A stretch of 63,313 bases of DNA from Desulforapulum autotrophicum (GCA_020723285.1 DYJE01000032.1:1-63313), one strand, 5' to 3'; numbered from the stretch's first letter, positions 6,894-16,078 are shown. A program made the numbers and translations. The notes: generated by a model not told the origin, from the sequence alone.

Positions 6894-7514
6894 ATGGAAA
6901 AAGAAGCAAATTTGACAAAAAGGGGAAATCCCAACCACCCGGCACCTGGTTCCGTAATCGACATTCAACCAATCAGATCAAAAAAAGATATTGAAGCCAT
7001 AAAGCAGTTTTTATCAAACAAGCCAAGAGACCTCCTGCTTTTCGTCATGGGGATCAATAATGGAATCCGGGCCAGTGACCTATTAAAAATAAAAGTTGGT
7101 GAAGTGAAAAATCTGAAGCCCGGTCAAGCATTGAAAATCCGTGAAAAGAAGACCAAGAAGATGAATATACTGGTCATCAACAAGGCGGTTTATAAAGCCT
7201 TGCAAAATTATTTCGAAAAAACAAATTCGACCGATGACTATTTTTTGTTTCGGAGTCGCAAGGGGGCAAACTGCCCTCTGTCCGTCATGTCTACAAACAA
7301 TTTAATCAAATCCTGGACCACGGCTATCAACCTCAAAGGTAATTACGGAACGCACACACTCCGGAAAACGTGGGGCTATCACCAGCGAGTTACCCACAAC
7401 ATCGGTTTTGAAGTGATCGCAGAAAGATTTATGCACTCATCTCCAAAAACAACCATGCGATATTTGGGAATTGACAAGGATGAGGTGCATGGAATTTTAA
7501 TGAATGAAATTTAA
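6894..7514 (+). CDS. Short tyrosine recombinase (FimB-length)
   Basis: The 206-residue protein consists mainly of the catalytic domain of the tyrosine recombinase family. Visible active-site residues are Arg59 (GIRASDLL), His154 and Arg157 (HTLRKT), His181 (MHSSPKTT) and the likely nucleophile Tyr190 (MRYLGI). It lacks the usual N-terminal SAM-like core-binding domain, as do FimB/FimE-type inversion enzymes of about 200 residues. The inverted repeats just upstream are natural candidates for its own sites or for autoregulation. Its 3' end overlaps the end of the convergent RloC-like gene by 18 bp. Its substrate is unknown. Confidence 0.85.
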   Translation: MEKEANLTKRGNPNHPAPGSVIDIQPIRSKKDIEAIKQFLSNKPRDLLLFVMGINNGIRASDLLKIKVGEVKNLKPGQALKIREKKTKKMNILVINKAVYKALQNYFEKTNSTDDYFLFRSRKGANCPLSVMSTNNLIKSWTTAINLKGNYGTHTLRKTWGYHQRVTHNIGFEVIAERFMHSSPKTTMRYLGIDKDEVHGILMNEI

Positions 7515-9890
7515 AGATGCCGGATCCCCATTTATACTTTTTAACAATGAATAAAACTGTTCAGAATCATTTTCTTTTATAGTTAATAATACATACTCTG
7601 CTATAGATTTCATTTCAGGAATATCCAAAGGTCTCATGCTTCTTTCGAATATACCGCAAAGGTGAGAATATTCGTTTTGAATTCTATTAATAACATCCGT
7701 TGAATATTTATTGTCCCCAAAAAATTTTTTTAATGCTTCAGTACTGTCATGACCTGGATATTTATAATAAAGATAAGCTTCAAGGAATTTTCTAAGATTG
7801 TTACCGAAATTAAAATAGATTTCGGTTTTTGCGTCTGGCAATACACATCTGTATATTTGATCAAATAAATAATTGAATTCTGTTACAAAATTTTTCAGAT
7901 ATGTTGGCATTGGTTTTATTTTGCTTTCTTCACCAAAGCTTTCAATTATAAAATACTCATCTTGAAAGATTTTATTTTTTGTACCTTGGTCTTTAACAAA
8001 CGGTCTTGTTAGTTTTTTTAAATACTTTAAAAACTCAAGATTGTGGGTTGATATAAACAGTTGTTGATATTTTTTAGGCTTAGTTATTTCATTTTCAATT
8101 AAACTAAAAACAAAAAATATGTGGTTACTATCTAAGCTTGATATTGGATCATCAATCCAAATAATAAGTTCTTTATCTTTTGTATCTATCTCTTCAAGTT
8201 TGGCCATATAGTAACAAAATGATATTAAACTGCATTCACCTTCACTTAGGCTATGAGCTTCACGGCCCATTCGATTAATTATAAAACTATAAACTTTTCC
8301 AGAATCATCGTTTTGTGGTTTTAAAGTCAGATTATTATGGCCAAAGTAATTATTTAAATACTCATTAATTTTGTTGGCCCCTTGTGATTCATCTTGTGAA
8401 CTTTCTTTCAGTTTTTTTATTTCATTTTCTAATTCAGATATTTCTACAGTTTTATCAGCAACCTCTTTTCTTAATTTATCTTTTTCGTTTTCAGCCTTTT
8501 TAATATTGGATGTTTCTTTTTTGTAATTTATCATTTCTATAAATTCAAAGACATCTGTTAAACGAAGTTCTTCTTTAGCTTTAGCATGGTCGCGTTGTAA
8601 CGTCTTATTTAATTCATTATTCTCTTCAATTAGATTGTTTAAGTCAATTTGAATATTCATAAAAATGTCCAAATCATTTATGAATTCAGGATAATCAGGA
8701 ACGATTTCGGAAGGTTTAAATATTTGACCACACCTCTTTGATAAGAGGGATATTAGTATATCTAAACCCTTTATGTAATCATCAATTACAGCTATTAGTA
8801 AGCCGTTTAGCTGGTCAAATTTATCTTGCAAATTAATATAGAACTGTTCTTTTTTTAAAAATCTCAAACGTTGGAGCTTATTTTTTTCTTCTTCTATTTC
8901 CTTTATCTTATATTCAATATTATCCTTTAATAGTTTAGATTCTTCATTAAAATGTCTATCTAATCTATCCCACAAATCTTCCGGTATTTTTTGCCCACAG
9001 AAAGCGCAAGTATCACGTTTACCTCTATGGTGTAATGAACCCTGTAAAACCCACTCGGATAAAAAATGATCATTCAATAATGCTTGTATTGATTCAGTCG
9101 GTTCGATATTTTTTTTTAAAAGTTCACTTGAGGTATCATAAAGGTAAGCGCAATTTAGTTCTACTTTTTGTAATGTATTTATGCGGTCTTTAGGCTTTTC
9201 TTGTATCTGACTAAGTGCTATTTGCTTTTTGTCATCACTTAAAGGTCTATAATTGATGTTATCAATTATTTTTTTAATATCAGCGCTGATATTGCTGATA
9301 TTATAAGTTATATTATCGCAAATTTGAGTTTTTCTTTTAATTAAAGAAGCTTTTTCTTTTAATTTTTCGTCAAGCGCTTTTTGCTTTTTGTCAAATTCTT
9401 TTTCTTTCTTCTTGTATTCATCTTCTTTGTTTTTTAATTCAAACCTTAATCCTGTCTTTTTATCAATACTACCTAAAATAGATTGTTTTTGAATAATTTC
9501 AGTTTCAATTGTAACATTGGTTTCACCAAGTACAGCAAACGGTTTAATTACCCCATCATCGTTAGATAGCCAACTTAAATTTTCATTAATAAAATCTTTG
9601 TTATAAACCCTAAAAGTGTATGGACTTGACAGGTTTGATTGATTTAATACGCCACTTCCTGAATGTTCAATTTCAAATTTAGCTTTGAGATATTTTTTAT
9701 GTAGCTCTAGTTTTTTAAAACACCTAAATATGCGGGATAATGTCGTTTTTCCAGAGTAATTTCGACCATATAATATATTCATTTTATTAAAAGAAACAAT
9801 ATTGTTTCCTTTATCGGTTCGAACAGTATTATCCCAATCAAAATTATTAAAAACCCCAAAGTTTTTTATATTTTTTAGTTTTGTTATCAT
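7497..9890 (-). CDS. RloC-like anticodon nuclease with SMC-type ATPase
   Basis: The 797-residue protein has the AAA_13/RloC layout. Walker A is GRNYSGKT (residues 42-49). A long coiled coil is interrupted by a zinc-hook-like Cys295-x-x-Cys298 (CAFCGQK). Then come the ABC signature LSEGEC, Walker B IIWIDDP and an ISTHN H-loop. The C-terminal part has Arg700-x3-Glu704 and His743 (NEYSH), matching the Arg-Glu-His catalytic triad known for PrrC/RloC tRNA anticodon nucleases. Such proteins respond to DNA damage or phage by cutting a tRNA and stopping translation. No restriction-modification genes are adjacent, as is usual for RloC rather than PrrC. The ATG at 9890 is preferred over a TTG four codons upstream by family alignment; its ribosome site is weak. 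Confidence 0.85.
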   Translation of the reverse strand: MITKLKNIKNFGVFNNFDWDNTVRTDKGNNIVSFNKMNILYGRNYSGKTTLSRIFRCFKKLELHKKYLKAKFEIEHSGSGVLNQSNLSSPYTFRVYNKDFINENLSWLSNDDGVIKPFAVLGETNVTIETEIIQKQSILGSIDKKTGLRFELKNKEDEYKKKEKEFDKKQKALDEKLKEKASLIKRKTQICDNITYNISNISADIKKIIDNINYRPLSDDKKQIALSQIQEKPKDRINTLQKVELNCAYLYDTSSELLKKNIEPTESIQALLNDHFLSEWVLQGSLHHRGKRDTCAFCGQKIPEDLWDRLDRHFNEESKLLKDNIEYKIKEIEEEKNKLQRLRFLKKEQFYINLQDKFDQLNGLLIAVIDDYIKGLDILISLLSKRCGQIFKPSEIVPDYPEFINDLDIFMNIQIDLNNLIEENNELNKTLQRDHAKAKEELRLTDVFEFIEMINYKKETSNIKKAENEKDKLRKEVADKTVEISELENEIKKLKESSQDESQGANKINEYLNNYFGHNNLTLKPQNDDSGKVYSFIINRMGREAHSLSEGECSLISFCYYMAKLEEIDTKDKELIIWIDDPISSLDSNHIFFVFSLIENEITKPKKYQQLFISTHNLEFLKYLKKLTRPFVKDQGTKNKIFQDEYFIIESFGEESKIKPMPTYLKNFVTEFNYLFDQIYRCVLPDAKTEIYFNFGNNLRKFLEAYLYYKYPGHDSTEALKKFFGDNKYSTDVINRIQNEYSHLCGIFERSMRPLDIPEMKSIAEYVLLTIKENDSEQFYSLLKSINGDPASLNFIH

Positions 9891-9993
9891 ATTATATTCC
9901 AAGATTAAGAATTGCTCATATTTCGGATAGTATATAATTTTAAATAATTAATCAAATAAACAAAGGAGTTTGAGTGAAACAAAAGTGTACTTA

Positions 9994-10032
9994 AAAAGTA
10001 CCATCTCCGATTATAACAGAGATGGTACTTTT
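9994..10032. terminator. Bidirectional terminator hairpin
   Basis: Perfect 14-bp arms AAAAGTACCATCTC and GAGATGGTACTTTT enclose an 11-nt loop, with T-rich tails on both strands. It sits directly behind the excisionase-like gene on the minus strand. Confidence 0.8.
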
Positions 10033-10035
10033 GTT

Positions 10036-10260
10036 TTAAAGCAAGCCGTGTTGATCTTCAGTCGAGACCCGCCTTGCCTTTATCGGTGTAGGTTTGAAGG
10101 CAAGCTCTTTCAATGAAGTGATCATGACGTCACGGTCAAAGAATATCGCCCCTTTGATCTTGAAAAAACCTGGGATTGTTTCCTTGTTGGAATAAACCCA
10201 TTTTTTTTCTTTACGAAGAAATGCAGCAACCTCATCGACCGTGAGAAAGGGACTTTCCAT
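10036..10260 (-). CDS. Excisionase/AlpA-like helix-turn-helix protein
   Basis: The 74-residue protein has the MerR-like winged-helix pattern of excisionases: FLTVDEVAAFLRKEKKWVY, then a PGFFKIKGAIFFDRDVM wing. Such proteins bend DNA at attachment sites and steer the partner integrase toward excision. It lies 358 bp from the integrase gene and is divergent to it. The ribosome site CGGAGGT precedes the ATG by 4 nt, and a strong terminator follows. The role in excision is inferred from size, motif and neighbour. Confidence 0.75.
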   Translation of the reverse strand: MESPFLTVDEVAAFLRKEKKWVYSNKETIPGFFKIKGAIFFDRDVMITSLKELAFKPTPIKARRVSTEDQHGLL

Positions 10261-10618
10261 AACGACCTCCGTTACGAATCCCTATCCTCACAATTCATCA
10301 TCACCATCATTCTTTTTATAGTAAGAGCAAAACCACCTCCATCTTTAAACCTACTGTATTATTCTGGATACTTTAACAGATGTGGTTTCAAGTTTCAAGA
10401 ATTTGACAGAATGGACGTTCAAACCATATAGTATTATTGAGGATTTGAATATTTCAATCCATTCAAAAATCGTTCTTCACACTTCAATCATCTTCTCAAT
10501 CTCCCCACTAAAAAACAAGTTCAAGAAAATAATCCAAAAATCGGTACATCGATCCAAATCCATCCAATGACAAAACTAACCGGATTTATTTAATATTGCA
10601 TCATAAGGAGGTGCTATT
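10261..10618. other. Divergent regulatory region between excisionase-like and integrase genes
   Basis: These 358 bp contain no credible gene; a 62-codon frame at 10382-10570 has no ribosome site and no family look. The region must hold both divergent promoters. It is A/C-rich on the plus strand and contains several ATCCA and ATTCA words between 10440 and 10570, which could be arm-type integrase or excisionase sites. That is only a possibility. Confidence 0.5.
10403..10432 (+). promoter_or_regulatory. Likely integrase promoter
   Basis: TTGACA (10403-10408) and TATAGT (10427-10432) are 18 bp apart. They point at the integrase gene with a leader of about 180 nt. Confidence 0.55.
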
Positions 10619-11566
10619 TTGGGACAATACAAACGAAAACTATCAAAAGGTGTTCGGTGGTTCTATTCCGGGCAATATTTGGGGATAAAGTATCATTCTC
10701 AGGCAAAATATTTATCAAAGTCTGAATGTTCAAAAGCTGAACGTGAAAAAATTGCTGAAATCGATTTGAGAGCAAGAAGCAGCTCAAATGATTTGTTGCT
10801 AAAAGATTTGATGGTATTGAAACTTGATGAGATACAAGCAACACAGAGTAAAGCTCATTATCAGGAAAGTCGCCGGTACTACAAAATGCTTTTAGATCAT
10901 GTCGGCAATATGATGGTAAGCCAAGTTAAAAAATCTCAAATTAGAGAATTGGTTGTTTCTTTTTCAGTTGATTTACAAAAAAAGAAGAGGACAAATCATA
11001 ACGCAAATTCAATGATAAGGGTTTTAAAGCACCTTTTTTATTATGCCATTAATATTCAAGATGTGGATATGAAAAACCCGTGCGTCGGTTTAAAACCGTT
11101 TCCAATTGAAAATAAGCTGAAATATATTCCAACCAATGAAGAGATAGAAGCGTTGCTTATGACATGCCGGGAAGAGGAGCAGCTTTTAATAATTTTTGTC
11201 ATGGAAACGGGATGCAGAATTAATGAAGCATTGGCCTTTTCTGATCGGGATATTATTGGTGATCAAATCGTTCTTTATACTCGGAAATCGAAAAATTCGA
11301 ATTTGACCTTTAGAAAAATTCCATTACCGGATTGTATCAAAGGGATGGCTTTTGAGGGCAGGCTTTTTAAAGCATGGTCTTTGTATCCAAGGTTTCTCGA
11401 AAAAAAGGTTTGTAAATTGAACCAAAAAAATTGGGCATTTCATAATTTGCGTCATAGGTACGCGAGTAGATTGTCAAAGCAAGGTAGACCACTATTCGAA
11501 ATAATGATGCTTTTGGGACATAATAATTTGTCCACAACGCAGCATTATTTGCAGCTACTTCCGTAA
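10619..11566 (+). CDS. Tyrosine-type site-specific integrase
   Basis: The 315-residue integrase has an N-terminal SAM-like core-binding domain (about 50-140) and a catalytic domain with Arg in METGCRINEAL, HNLRHRYAS (His-x-x-Arg), LLGHNNLSTTQHYL with the final His, and the Tyr nucleophile in QHY. The start is TTG, chosen because AAGGAGG lies 7 nt upstream and the protein then begins MGQYKRKL. The gene ends about 75 bp from the 3' end of tRNA-Arg, so that tRNA is the probable integration site of the island. Confidence 0.92.
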   Translation: MGQYKRKLSKGVRWFYSGQYLGIKYHSQAKYLSKSECSKAEREKIAEIDLRARSSSNDLLLKDLMVLKLDEIQATQSKAHYQESRRYYKMLLDHVGNMMVSQVKKSQIRELVVSFSVDLQKKKRTNHNANSMIRVLKHLFYYAINIQDVDMKNPCVGLKPFPIENKLKYIPTNEEIEALLMTCREEEQLLIIFVMETGCRINEALAFSDRDIIGDQIVLYTRKSKNSNLTFRKIPLPDCIKGMAFEGRLFKAWSLYPRFLEKKVCKLNQKNWAFHNLRHRYASRLSKQGRPLFEIMMLLGHNNLSTTQHYLQLLP

Positions 11567-11600
11567 TGGACTTTAGCCATTCTTTAGCCAGAAATAAAAA

Positions 11601-11635
11601 AGGCACTTTGAGATAATCTCTAAGTGCCTGTTTTT
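11601..11635. terminator. Bidirectional terminator between integrase and tRNA-Arg
   Basis: AGGCACTT-GAGA pairs with TCTC-AAGTGCCT. A T-run follows on the plus strand and an A-run precedes it, so it can end both the integrase transcript and the minus-strand tRNA transcript. Confidence 0.8.
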
Positions 11636-11640
11636 ATTTA

Positions 11641-11715
11641 TGGCGCCCCCGACAAGAATCGAACTTGTGCACATGGATTAGGAATCCATTGCTCTATCCA
11701 CTGAGCTACGGGGGC
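11641..11715 (-). tRNA. tRNA-Arg (anticodon CCT)
   Basis: The minus strand gives a full cloverleaf. The acceptor is GCCCCCG/CGGGGGC, the D-loop segment is TAGCTCAGTGGATAGAGC, the anticodon loop carries CCT, and the T-arm has GTTCGATTC. The discriminator G and an encoded CCA end at 11641. The 3' end faces the integrase gene, the standard attachment-site position. Confidence 0.95.
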
Positions 11716-11728
11716 GACACACTATTTT

Positions 11729-13531
11729 TTATTCAATGTGAAGACTCTGGCCTGGAAAAATCTTACTTGTGGATTTTAACCGGTTGATCTTCAAAAGCCT
11801 GGCAACGGTCATCTTATGCCGATTGGCTATCGTAAGGGCGTTGTCGCCTTTTCGAACCTGGTAAGTCTGCCGGCGGCGTGATGATGATGATTCCATTTTT
11901 TTTCCGCCGGGAATCTTGATAACCTGGCCGACACCCAAACCTTTTCGTGATACTTTATTGTAGCTTTTTATTGCGGCAACGGTCGTATCATACTTCTGCG
12001 CGATTTTCCAGAGAGAATCTCCACATTTTACAACATGACGCTTGCTGGAGCTCTTGGCTTTAACTTTGGCCCGTGTCCGTTCCTTTTTTTCTTTGAAGGA
12101 ATCCGCTGAGGCCAAGGCTTTGATGACATTCTCATCCCTTGGAATTCTCAGGATTTTGCCGACAGTGAGAAAATTCTTTTTGGAAATATCGTTGAGTTTG
12201 ACAAGGACACGTGATGAGATGTCGTATTTCCGGGATACCGATGAAAGCGTTTCACCGAATTTTACCCGGTGATAAACAAATTCAACGGGCTTTTTGACTT
12301 CAGGGGCAGACTCCTGAATGTTGTCAATCTCAGTGATGAGAATATCGGCTTTGCCATCCGGCACGTTCAGGTCGTATTCTGTTTTTGGGAGAACGGGGTA
12401 GCGAAGTTCAGGATTCAAATCCTTCAGCACGGTTTCAGGAACGTCGATAAGATCGGCGATGTCTTTGAGCTTGACCTGCTTTTCGATGGATACGGTTTCA
12501 TATTCATAGGGCTTGTCGTATTCTATTTCGTCAAACCCGTACTTCTCAAGGTTGTTTACAATATGAACTGTTGCAATGAAGCGCGGGACATAGCGTGCGG
12601 TTTCGCTGGGAAGTTTTCTGTACAGGTCCCAGAAATTGTCGAGATAATTGATGTTCTGCTTGCGGATTATTCCGAGGACCCTTCCTTCACCGCAGTTGTA
12701 CGCTGCAAGCACAGTTGACCAGTCTCCAAAAATTCTGTGCATGGTTTTGAGGTACTCGATGGCGGAAAGCGTCGCTTTTTCAGGGTCAAGGCGTTCATCA
12801 ATATACGTATCGCGTTTCAGGCCGTACATGTAGCCTGTTGACGGGATAAACTGCCATAAACCGAGAGCCCTGGCTTTTGACAGTGCTTTGACTTTGAAAC
12901 CGCTTTCGACGAGGGGCAGCCATGATAATTCTTCTGGCAGTCCTGCTTCTTTGAGCATTTCTATAATCATGGGCCTGTATTTTCCGGAACGTTTGAGTGA
13001 TTCCATGAAAAAGGTACGTTCGCGGCCGGTGAATGAATCAATTTCATATTGAACGTCTTTGTTGACGACAATGGGGATGGCCTTGTGGCTTCCATTGACC
13101 ACTTTATGCTTCGAGGCGTATATTTCCTGGATTCTTCTTGAAATGGTAAGGCGGAGTTCTTCTTTTTGTTGAACGAGTTTGGGTGAGTTAAGAACATCGA
13201 TGTTTAAAATCAATGCATACGCCTGGTCTAAGCTTTGCAACGCGCTATCCATATCACCTTTCTGCCAAAAATCCTGTGAGGCATTGCAAAAATCCATGGT
13301 CTGGTCGAAAACGTCCTGAGCAGATTTGGCAAGGTCAGGACTTCCTGAGTCTTGGTTCTGCAGATTGTCAGAGATGAAAATGGAGGCGGGGACAGATTCC
13401 TGGGTTTTATCTTCCGATAATACCGGATCTAAATGAGTGGTCACAGGTCTGTGAACGGGCTGCTTTACAGCAGTTGCACAGCCAAAGAAGGTAAGTGCCG
13501 TCAGAATGATAAATGGTTTGATTATTTTCAT
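11729..13531 (-). CDS. mltD: MltD-type membrane-bound lytic murein transglycosylase with LysM repeats
   Basis: The 600-residue lipoprotein starts with MKIIKPFIILTALTFFGCA, a signal peptide ending in a lipobox with Cys17. After a variable region comes an SLT domain (about 180-330) with the catalytic Glu in PLVESGF, then LGLWQFIPSTG and AAYNCGEGRV. Three LysM peptidoglycan-binding repeats follow at about 420-465, 500-545 and 555-600. It cleaves the glycan backbone of peptidoglycan and leaves 1,6-anhydromuramic ends. The start at 13531 is preferred because AGAGGA lies 5 nt upstream and it yields a proper signal peptide; an upstream ATG at 13582 would spoil it. This is host sequence just outside the island. 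Confidence 0.9.
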   Translation of the reverse strand: MKIIKPFIILTALTFFGCATAVKQPVHRPVTTHLDPVLSEDKTQESVPASIFISDNLQNQDSGSPDLAKSAQDVFDQTMDFCNASQDFWQKGDMDSALQSLDQAYALILNIDVLNSPKLVQQKEELRLTISRRIQEIYASKHKVVNGSHKAIPIVVNKDVQYEIDSFTGRERTFFMESLKRSGKYRPMIIEMLKEAGLPEELSWLPLVESGFKVKALSKARALGLWQFIPSTGYMYGLKRDTYIDERLDPEKATLSAIEYLKTMHRIFGDWSTVLAAYNCGEGRVLGIIRKQNINYLDNFWDLYRKLPSETARYVPRFIATVHIVNNLEKYGFDEIEYDKPYEYETVSIEKQVKLKDIADLIDVPETVLKDLNPELRYPVLPKTEYDLNVPDGKADILITEIDNIQESAPEVKKPVEFVYHRVKFGETLSSVSRKYDISSRVLVKLNDISKKNFLTVGKILRIPRDENVIKALASADSFKEKKERTRAKVKAKSSSKRHVVKCGDSLWKIAQKYDTTVAAIKSYNKVSRKGLGVGQVIKIPGGKKMESSSSRRRQTYQVRKGDNALTIANRHKMTVARLLKINRLKSTSKIFPGQSLHIE

Positions 13532-13946
13532 TTTCCTCTGATATTTAAAAAGGTTAATCTTCGTGATGTCGATTGAATCCAAGTTTGATCATAAGTTTCT
13601 AATTAAAGAGGTAAATGAAATATACATTACGTATCGGCTGTATTGTCAAGAAATAATCTGGTTTAACGGAAAAAATAAGCAGCCATTGAAAAATTATGAA
13701 ATAAATTATCTATATATATCAACAAGATACAATAATAGAAAAATTGTGAAAAAAATGATTGTTTAAAAAAACGTAAAAATCAACAATAATTTGAGAAAAT
13801 ATTAGATATAATTAAAATTAAGATTATATATTCATGAAATCACCAATAACAAAAAATAAACCCAATTTCCAGACTTGAACAAATTGAATTCGACTGGTAT
13901 TTAGAGGAGTTTTTTCAAGCCGGGAAAGAACAGAACCGGCGTTAAA
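13532..13946. other. AT-rich intergenic region between mltD and the tRNA cluster
   Basis: These 415 bp are very AT-rich and contain no credible gene; a plus-strand frame at 13563-13766 is low in complexity and lacks a ribosome site. The region separates the divergent mltD gene and tRNA operon and must carry both promoters. Confidence 0.6.
13875..13903 (+). promoter_or_regulatory. Likely promoter of the tRNA-tufB operon
   Basis: TTGAAC (13875-13880) and TATTTA (13898-13903) are 17 bp apart. A start near 13910 would leave a leader of about 37 nt before tRNA-Thr. Both boxes deviate from consensus. Confidence 0.5.
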
Positions 13947-14022
13947 GCCGGTATAGCTCAGTAGGTAGAGCGTCTCACTTGTAATGAGAATGTCCTCCGT
14001 TCGATTCGGGGTACCGGCTCCA
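13947..14022 (+). tRNA. tRNA-Thr (anticodon TGT)
   Basis: The 76-nt cloverleaf has acceptor GCCGGTA/TACCGGC, anticodon loop CTTGTAA and an encoded CCA. It is the first of four tRNAs in front of tuf, in the same Thr-Tyr-Gly-Thr order as the Escherichia coli tufB operon. Confidence 0.95.
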
Positions 14023-14032
14023 AAAACACTAT

Positions 14033-14117
14033 GGTGGGGTTCCCGAGCGGCCAAAGGGATCAGACTGTAAATCTGACGGCGGAGCCTTCGGAGGTTCGAA
14101 TCCTCCCCCCACCACCA
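14033..14117 (+). tRNA. tRNA-Tyr (anticodon GTA)
   Basis: The 85-nt class II tRNA has acceptor GGTGGGG/CCCCACC, anticodon GTA in CTGTAAA, a long variable arm (ACGGCGGAGCCTTCGGAG) and an encoded CCA. Confidence 0.95.
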
Positions 14118-14222
14118 TTCATAGCAAGTCTTATGTAGGAGGTATCATGATGATGCCGGTGACTACATGGATGCCTGCATAACCTTGCTGCAACGCATGG
14201 TGATAATTGACCATGCACATAA

Positions 14223-14298
14223 GCGGGAGTAGCTCAGTTGGTAGAGCTTCAGCCTTCCAAGCTGAACGTCGCGAGTTCGAGACTCGTCTCCCGCTCCA
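14223..14298 (+). tRNA. tRNA-Gly (anticodon TCC)
   Basis: The cloverleaf has acceptor GCGGGAG/CTCCCGC, anticodon TCC in CTTCCAA and an encoded CCA. The 105-bp spacer before it holds no gene. Confidence 0.95.
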
Positions 14299-14353
14299 TA
14301 TTATAATGATGTTTCTGCAGAACTAAAAAACTGCTGAACAGCCTGAAATTGAG

Positions 14354-14430
14354 GCCCATGTAGCTCAGTCGGTAGAGCGCTTCCTTGGTAAGGAAGAGGT
14401 TCACCAGTTCGATTCTGGTCATGGGCTCCA
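14354..14430 (+). tRNA. tRNA-Thr (anticodon GGT)
   Basis: The 77-nt cloverleaf has acceptor GCCCATG/CATGGGC, anticodon GGT in TTGGTAA and an encoded CCA. It lies 111 bp before tuf copy 1 and is probably co-transcribed with it. Confidence 0.95.
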
Positions 14431-14541
14431 TTCAGGCGTTTGCTGTTGCACCGCTTTCTATCTTGATGAAAGAGTTATGCGGTTCGTTATTTTAAAACCA
14501 GGCACTTAATATAGTAAGGACTATCACAGGAGGTCACGGTC

Positions 14542-15738
14542 ATGGCAAAGGAAAAATTTGAGAGGAATAAGCCGCATGTCAACATTGGAACGATCGGCCA
14601 CATCGACCATGGAAAGACAACGCTGACGGCAGCGATCACGAAACAGAACGCGCTGCGTAGCGGAAAAGGCAAAGCGGTGGCATTTGATGAAATCGACAAG
14701 GCTCCGGAAGAAAAAGAGCGCGGAATCACGATCGCCACAGCCCATGTTGAATACGAGACTCCGAACAGACACTATGCCCATGTGGACTGCCCCGGCCATG
14801 CCGACTATATCAAGAACATGATCACCGGAGCTGCACAGATGGACGGCGCGATTCTGGTTGTGAGCGCGGACGACGGCCCCATGCCCCAGACCCGTGAGCA
14901 CATCCTTCTTGCACGTCAGGTGGGTGTTCCCAAAATCGTAGTGTTCCTCAACAAATGCGACATGGTGGACGACGAAGAACTGATCGAGCTTGTAGAAATG
15001 GAGCTTCAGGAACTTCTCGACAAATATGAATTCCCCGGATCCGAAACACCGATCATCCGCGGCAGCGCCCTGAAAGCCCTTGAGTGCGACGATCCCAAAG
15101 GCGATGATGCCCAGTGCATTTTTGCCCTGATGGATGCATGCGACTCCTACATTCCTGAACCGCAGCGCGACACGGACAAGACATTCCTCATGCCCATCGA
15201 AGATGTATTCAGCATTTCCGGTCGTGGAACCGTTGTTACCGGGCGTATTGAAAGAGGTATCATCAAAACAGGTGAAGACGTGGAGATCGTGGGTATCCGT
15301 GAAACGATCAAAACGGTATGTACGGGCGTTGAAATGTTCAGAAAAATTCTCGACGAAGGCCGCGCAGGCGACAACGTTGGGCTTCTTCTCCGCGGAACAA
15401 AACGTGATGAAGTTGAAAGAGGTCAGGTTGTGGCCAAACCGGGAAGCATCACACCGCACACCAAATTTTCTGCCGAGATTTACGTTTTGAGCAAGGAAGA
15501 AGGCGGACGTCACACCCCGTTTTTTACCGGCTACCGTCCCCAGTTTTTCTTCAGAACCACGGACGTGACAGGCATACTGAATCTTCCGGAAGGCGTTGAA
15601 ATGATCATGCCTGGTGACAACGTGACCATTACTGCGGAACTGATTTCTCCCATCGCCATGGAAGAAGGTCTCCGTTTTGCGATCAGAGAAGGTGGAAGAA
15701 CTGTCGGTGCAGGTGTTGTTGCCGGGATTATTCAATAG
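14542..15738 (+). CDS. tuf: Elongation factor Tu, copy 1
   Basis: The 398-residue GTPase brings aminoacyl-tRNA to the ribosomal A site. The G motifs are GHIDHGKTT (G1), DCPGHADY (G3) and NKCD (G4), followed by the two beta-barrel domains. An AGGAGG ribosome site lies 8 nt before the ATG. The protein is identical to the second copy at 29096-30292, and the DNA differs visibly only in the last two codons. This is the tufB-type position, behind four tRNAs and in front of rpmG. Confidence 0.98.
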   Translation: MAKEKFERNKPHVNIGTIGHIDHGKTTLTAAITKQNALRSGKGKAVAFDEIDKAPEEKERGITIATAHVEYETPNRHYAHVDCPGHADYIKNMITGAAQMDGAILVVSADDGPMPQTREHILLARQVGVPKIVVFLNKCDMVDDEELIELVEMELQELLDKYEFPGSETPIIRGSALKALECDDPKGDDAQCIFALMDACDSYIPEPQRDTDKTFLMPIEDVFSISGRGTVVTGRIERGIIKTGEDVEIVGIRETIKTVCTGVEMFRKILDEGRAGDNVGLLLRGTKRDEVERGQVVAKPGSITPHTKFSAEIYVLSKEEGGRHTPFFTGYRPQFFFRTTDVTGILNLPEGVEMIMPGDNVTITAELISPIAMEEGLRFAIREGGRTVGAGVVAGIIQ

Positions 15739-15756
15739 TTTACAAGGAGAATACCT

Positions 15757-15906
15757 GTGAGAGTAATCGTCCATCTTTCATGCACGGAGTGCAAAAGAAA
15801 GAATTATTCAACGACAAAAAACAAAAGAACCACACCTGACAAACTTGAGTTTAAAAAATACTGCAGATTCTGCAAAACTCATACGTCGCACAAGGAAACA
15901 AAATAG
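15757..15906 (+). CDS. rpmG: Ribosomal protein L33 (zinc form)
   Basis: The 49-residue protein of the large subunit starts at GTG, with AAGGAGA 7 nt upstream. The product begins [17 protein letters not shown]. Its two cysteine pairs (CTEC and CRFC) mark the zinc-binding C+ form. It lies 18 nt behind tuf copy 1 and just before tRNA-Trp, an order often seen before secE-nusG. Confidence 0.95.
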   Translation: MRVIVHLSCTECKRKNYSTTKNKRTTPDKLEFKKYCRFCKTHTSHKETK

Positions 15907-15935
15907 GGGTTCTTGCAGTTTATTATGTGAGATAC

Positions 15936-16011
15936 AGGTCAGTAGCTCCAATGGCAGAGCATCGGTCTCCAAAACCGAATGTTGTGGGTTCGAGTCCCTC
16001 CTGACCTGCCA
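15936..16011 (+). tRNA. tRNA-Trp (anticodon CCA)
   Basis: The 76-nt cloverleaf has acceptor AGGTCAG/CTGACCT, anticodon CCA in TCTCCAAAA and an encoded 3' CCA. It sits between rpmG and secE. Confidence 0.95.
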
Positions 16012-16078
16012 TACTCTCAACGTGAAAATGAAAGACAGAATCCGGGTATAATGAACGGAACGCTTAATCGGGAGCACC

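Larger units (their letters stand above)
1..11640. mobile_element. Integrated mobile island, right-hand part
   Basis: The island is inferred from several signs together. A tyrosine integrase gene ends next to the 3' end of a tRNA-Arg gene, which is the usual arrangement for an element inserted in a tRNA. Inside lie an excisionase-like HTH gene, a second short recombinase, a conjugation-type ATPase module and an anticodon nuclease gene. The genes point in mixed directions and are more AT-rich toward the right, and no housekeeping gene is present. The left end is not in the window, so the second attachment site was not seen. Whether one element or several nested ones are present cannot be decided here. 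Confidence 0.65.

Noticed and set aside
10382-10570. 62-codon plus-strand frame between the excisionase-like and integrase genes
   Set aside because: It has no ribosome site, overlaps the likely integrase promoter and shows no recognisable pattern.
14524-15774. Long open frame of 416 codons antisense to tuf copy 1, repeated at 29066-30355 behind tuf copy 2
   Set aside because: It is an antisense shadow of the strongly biased tuf codons. It has no ribosome site, its product has no family character, and its recurrence follows from the duplicated tuf gene.
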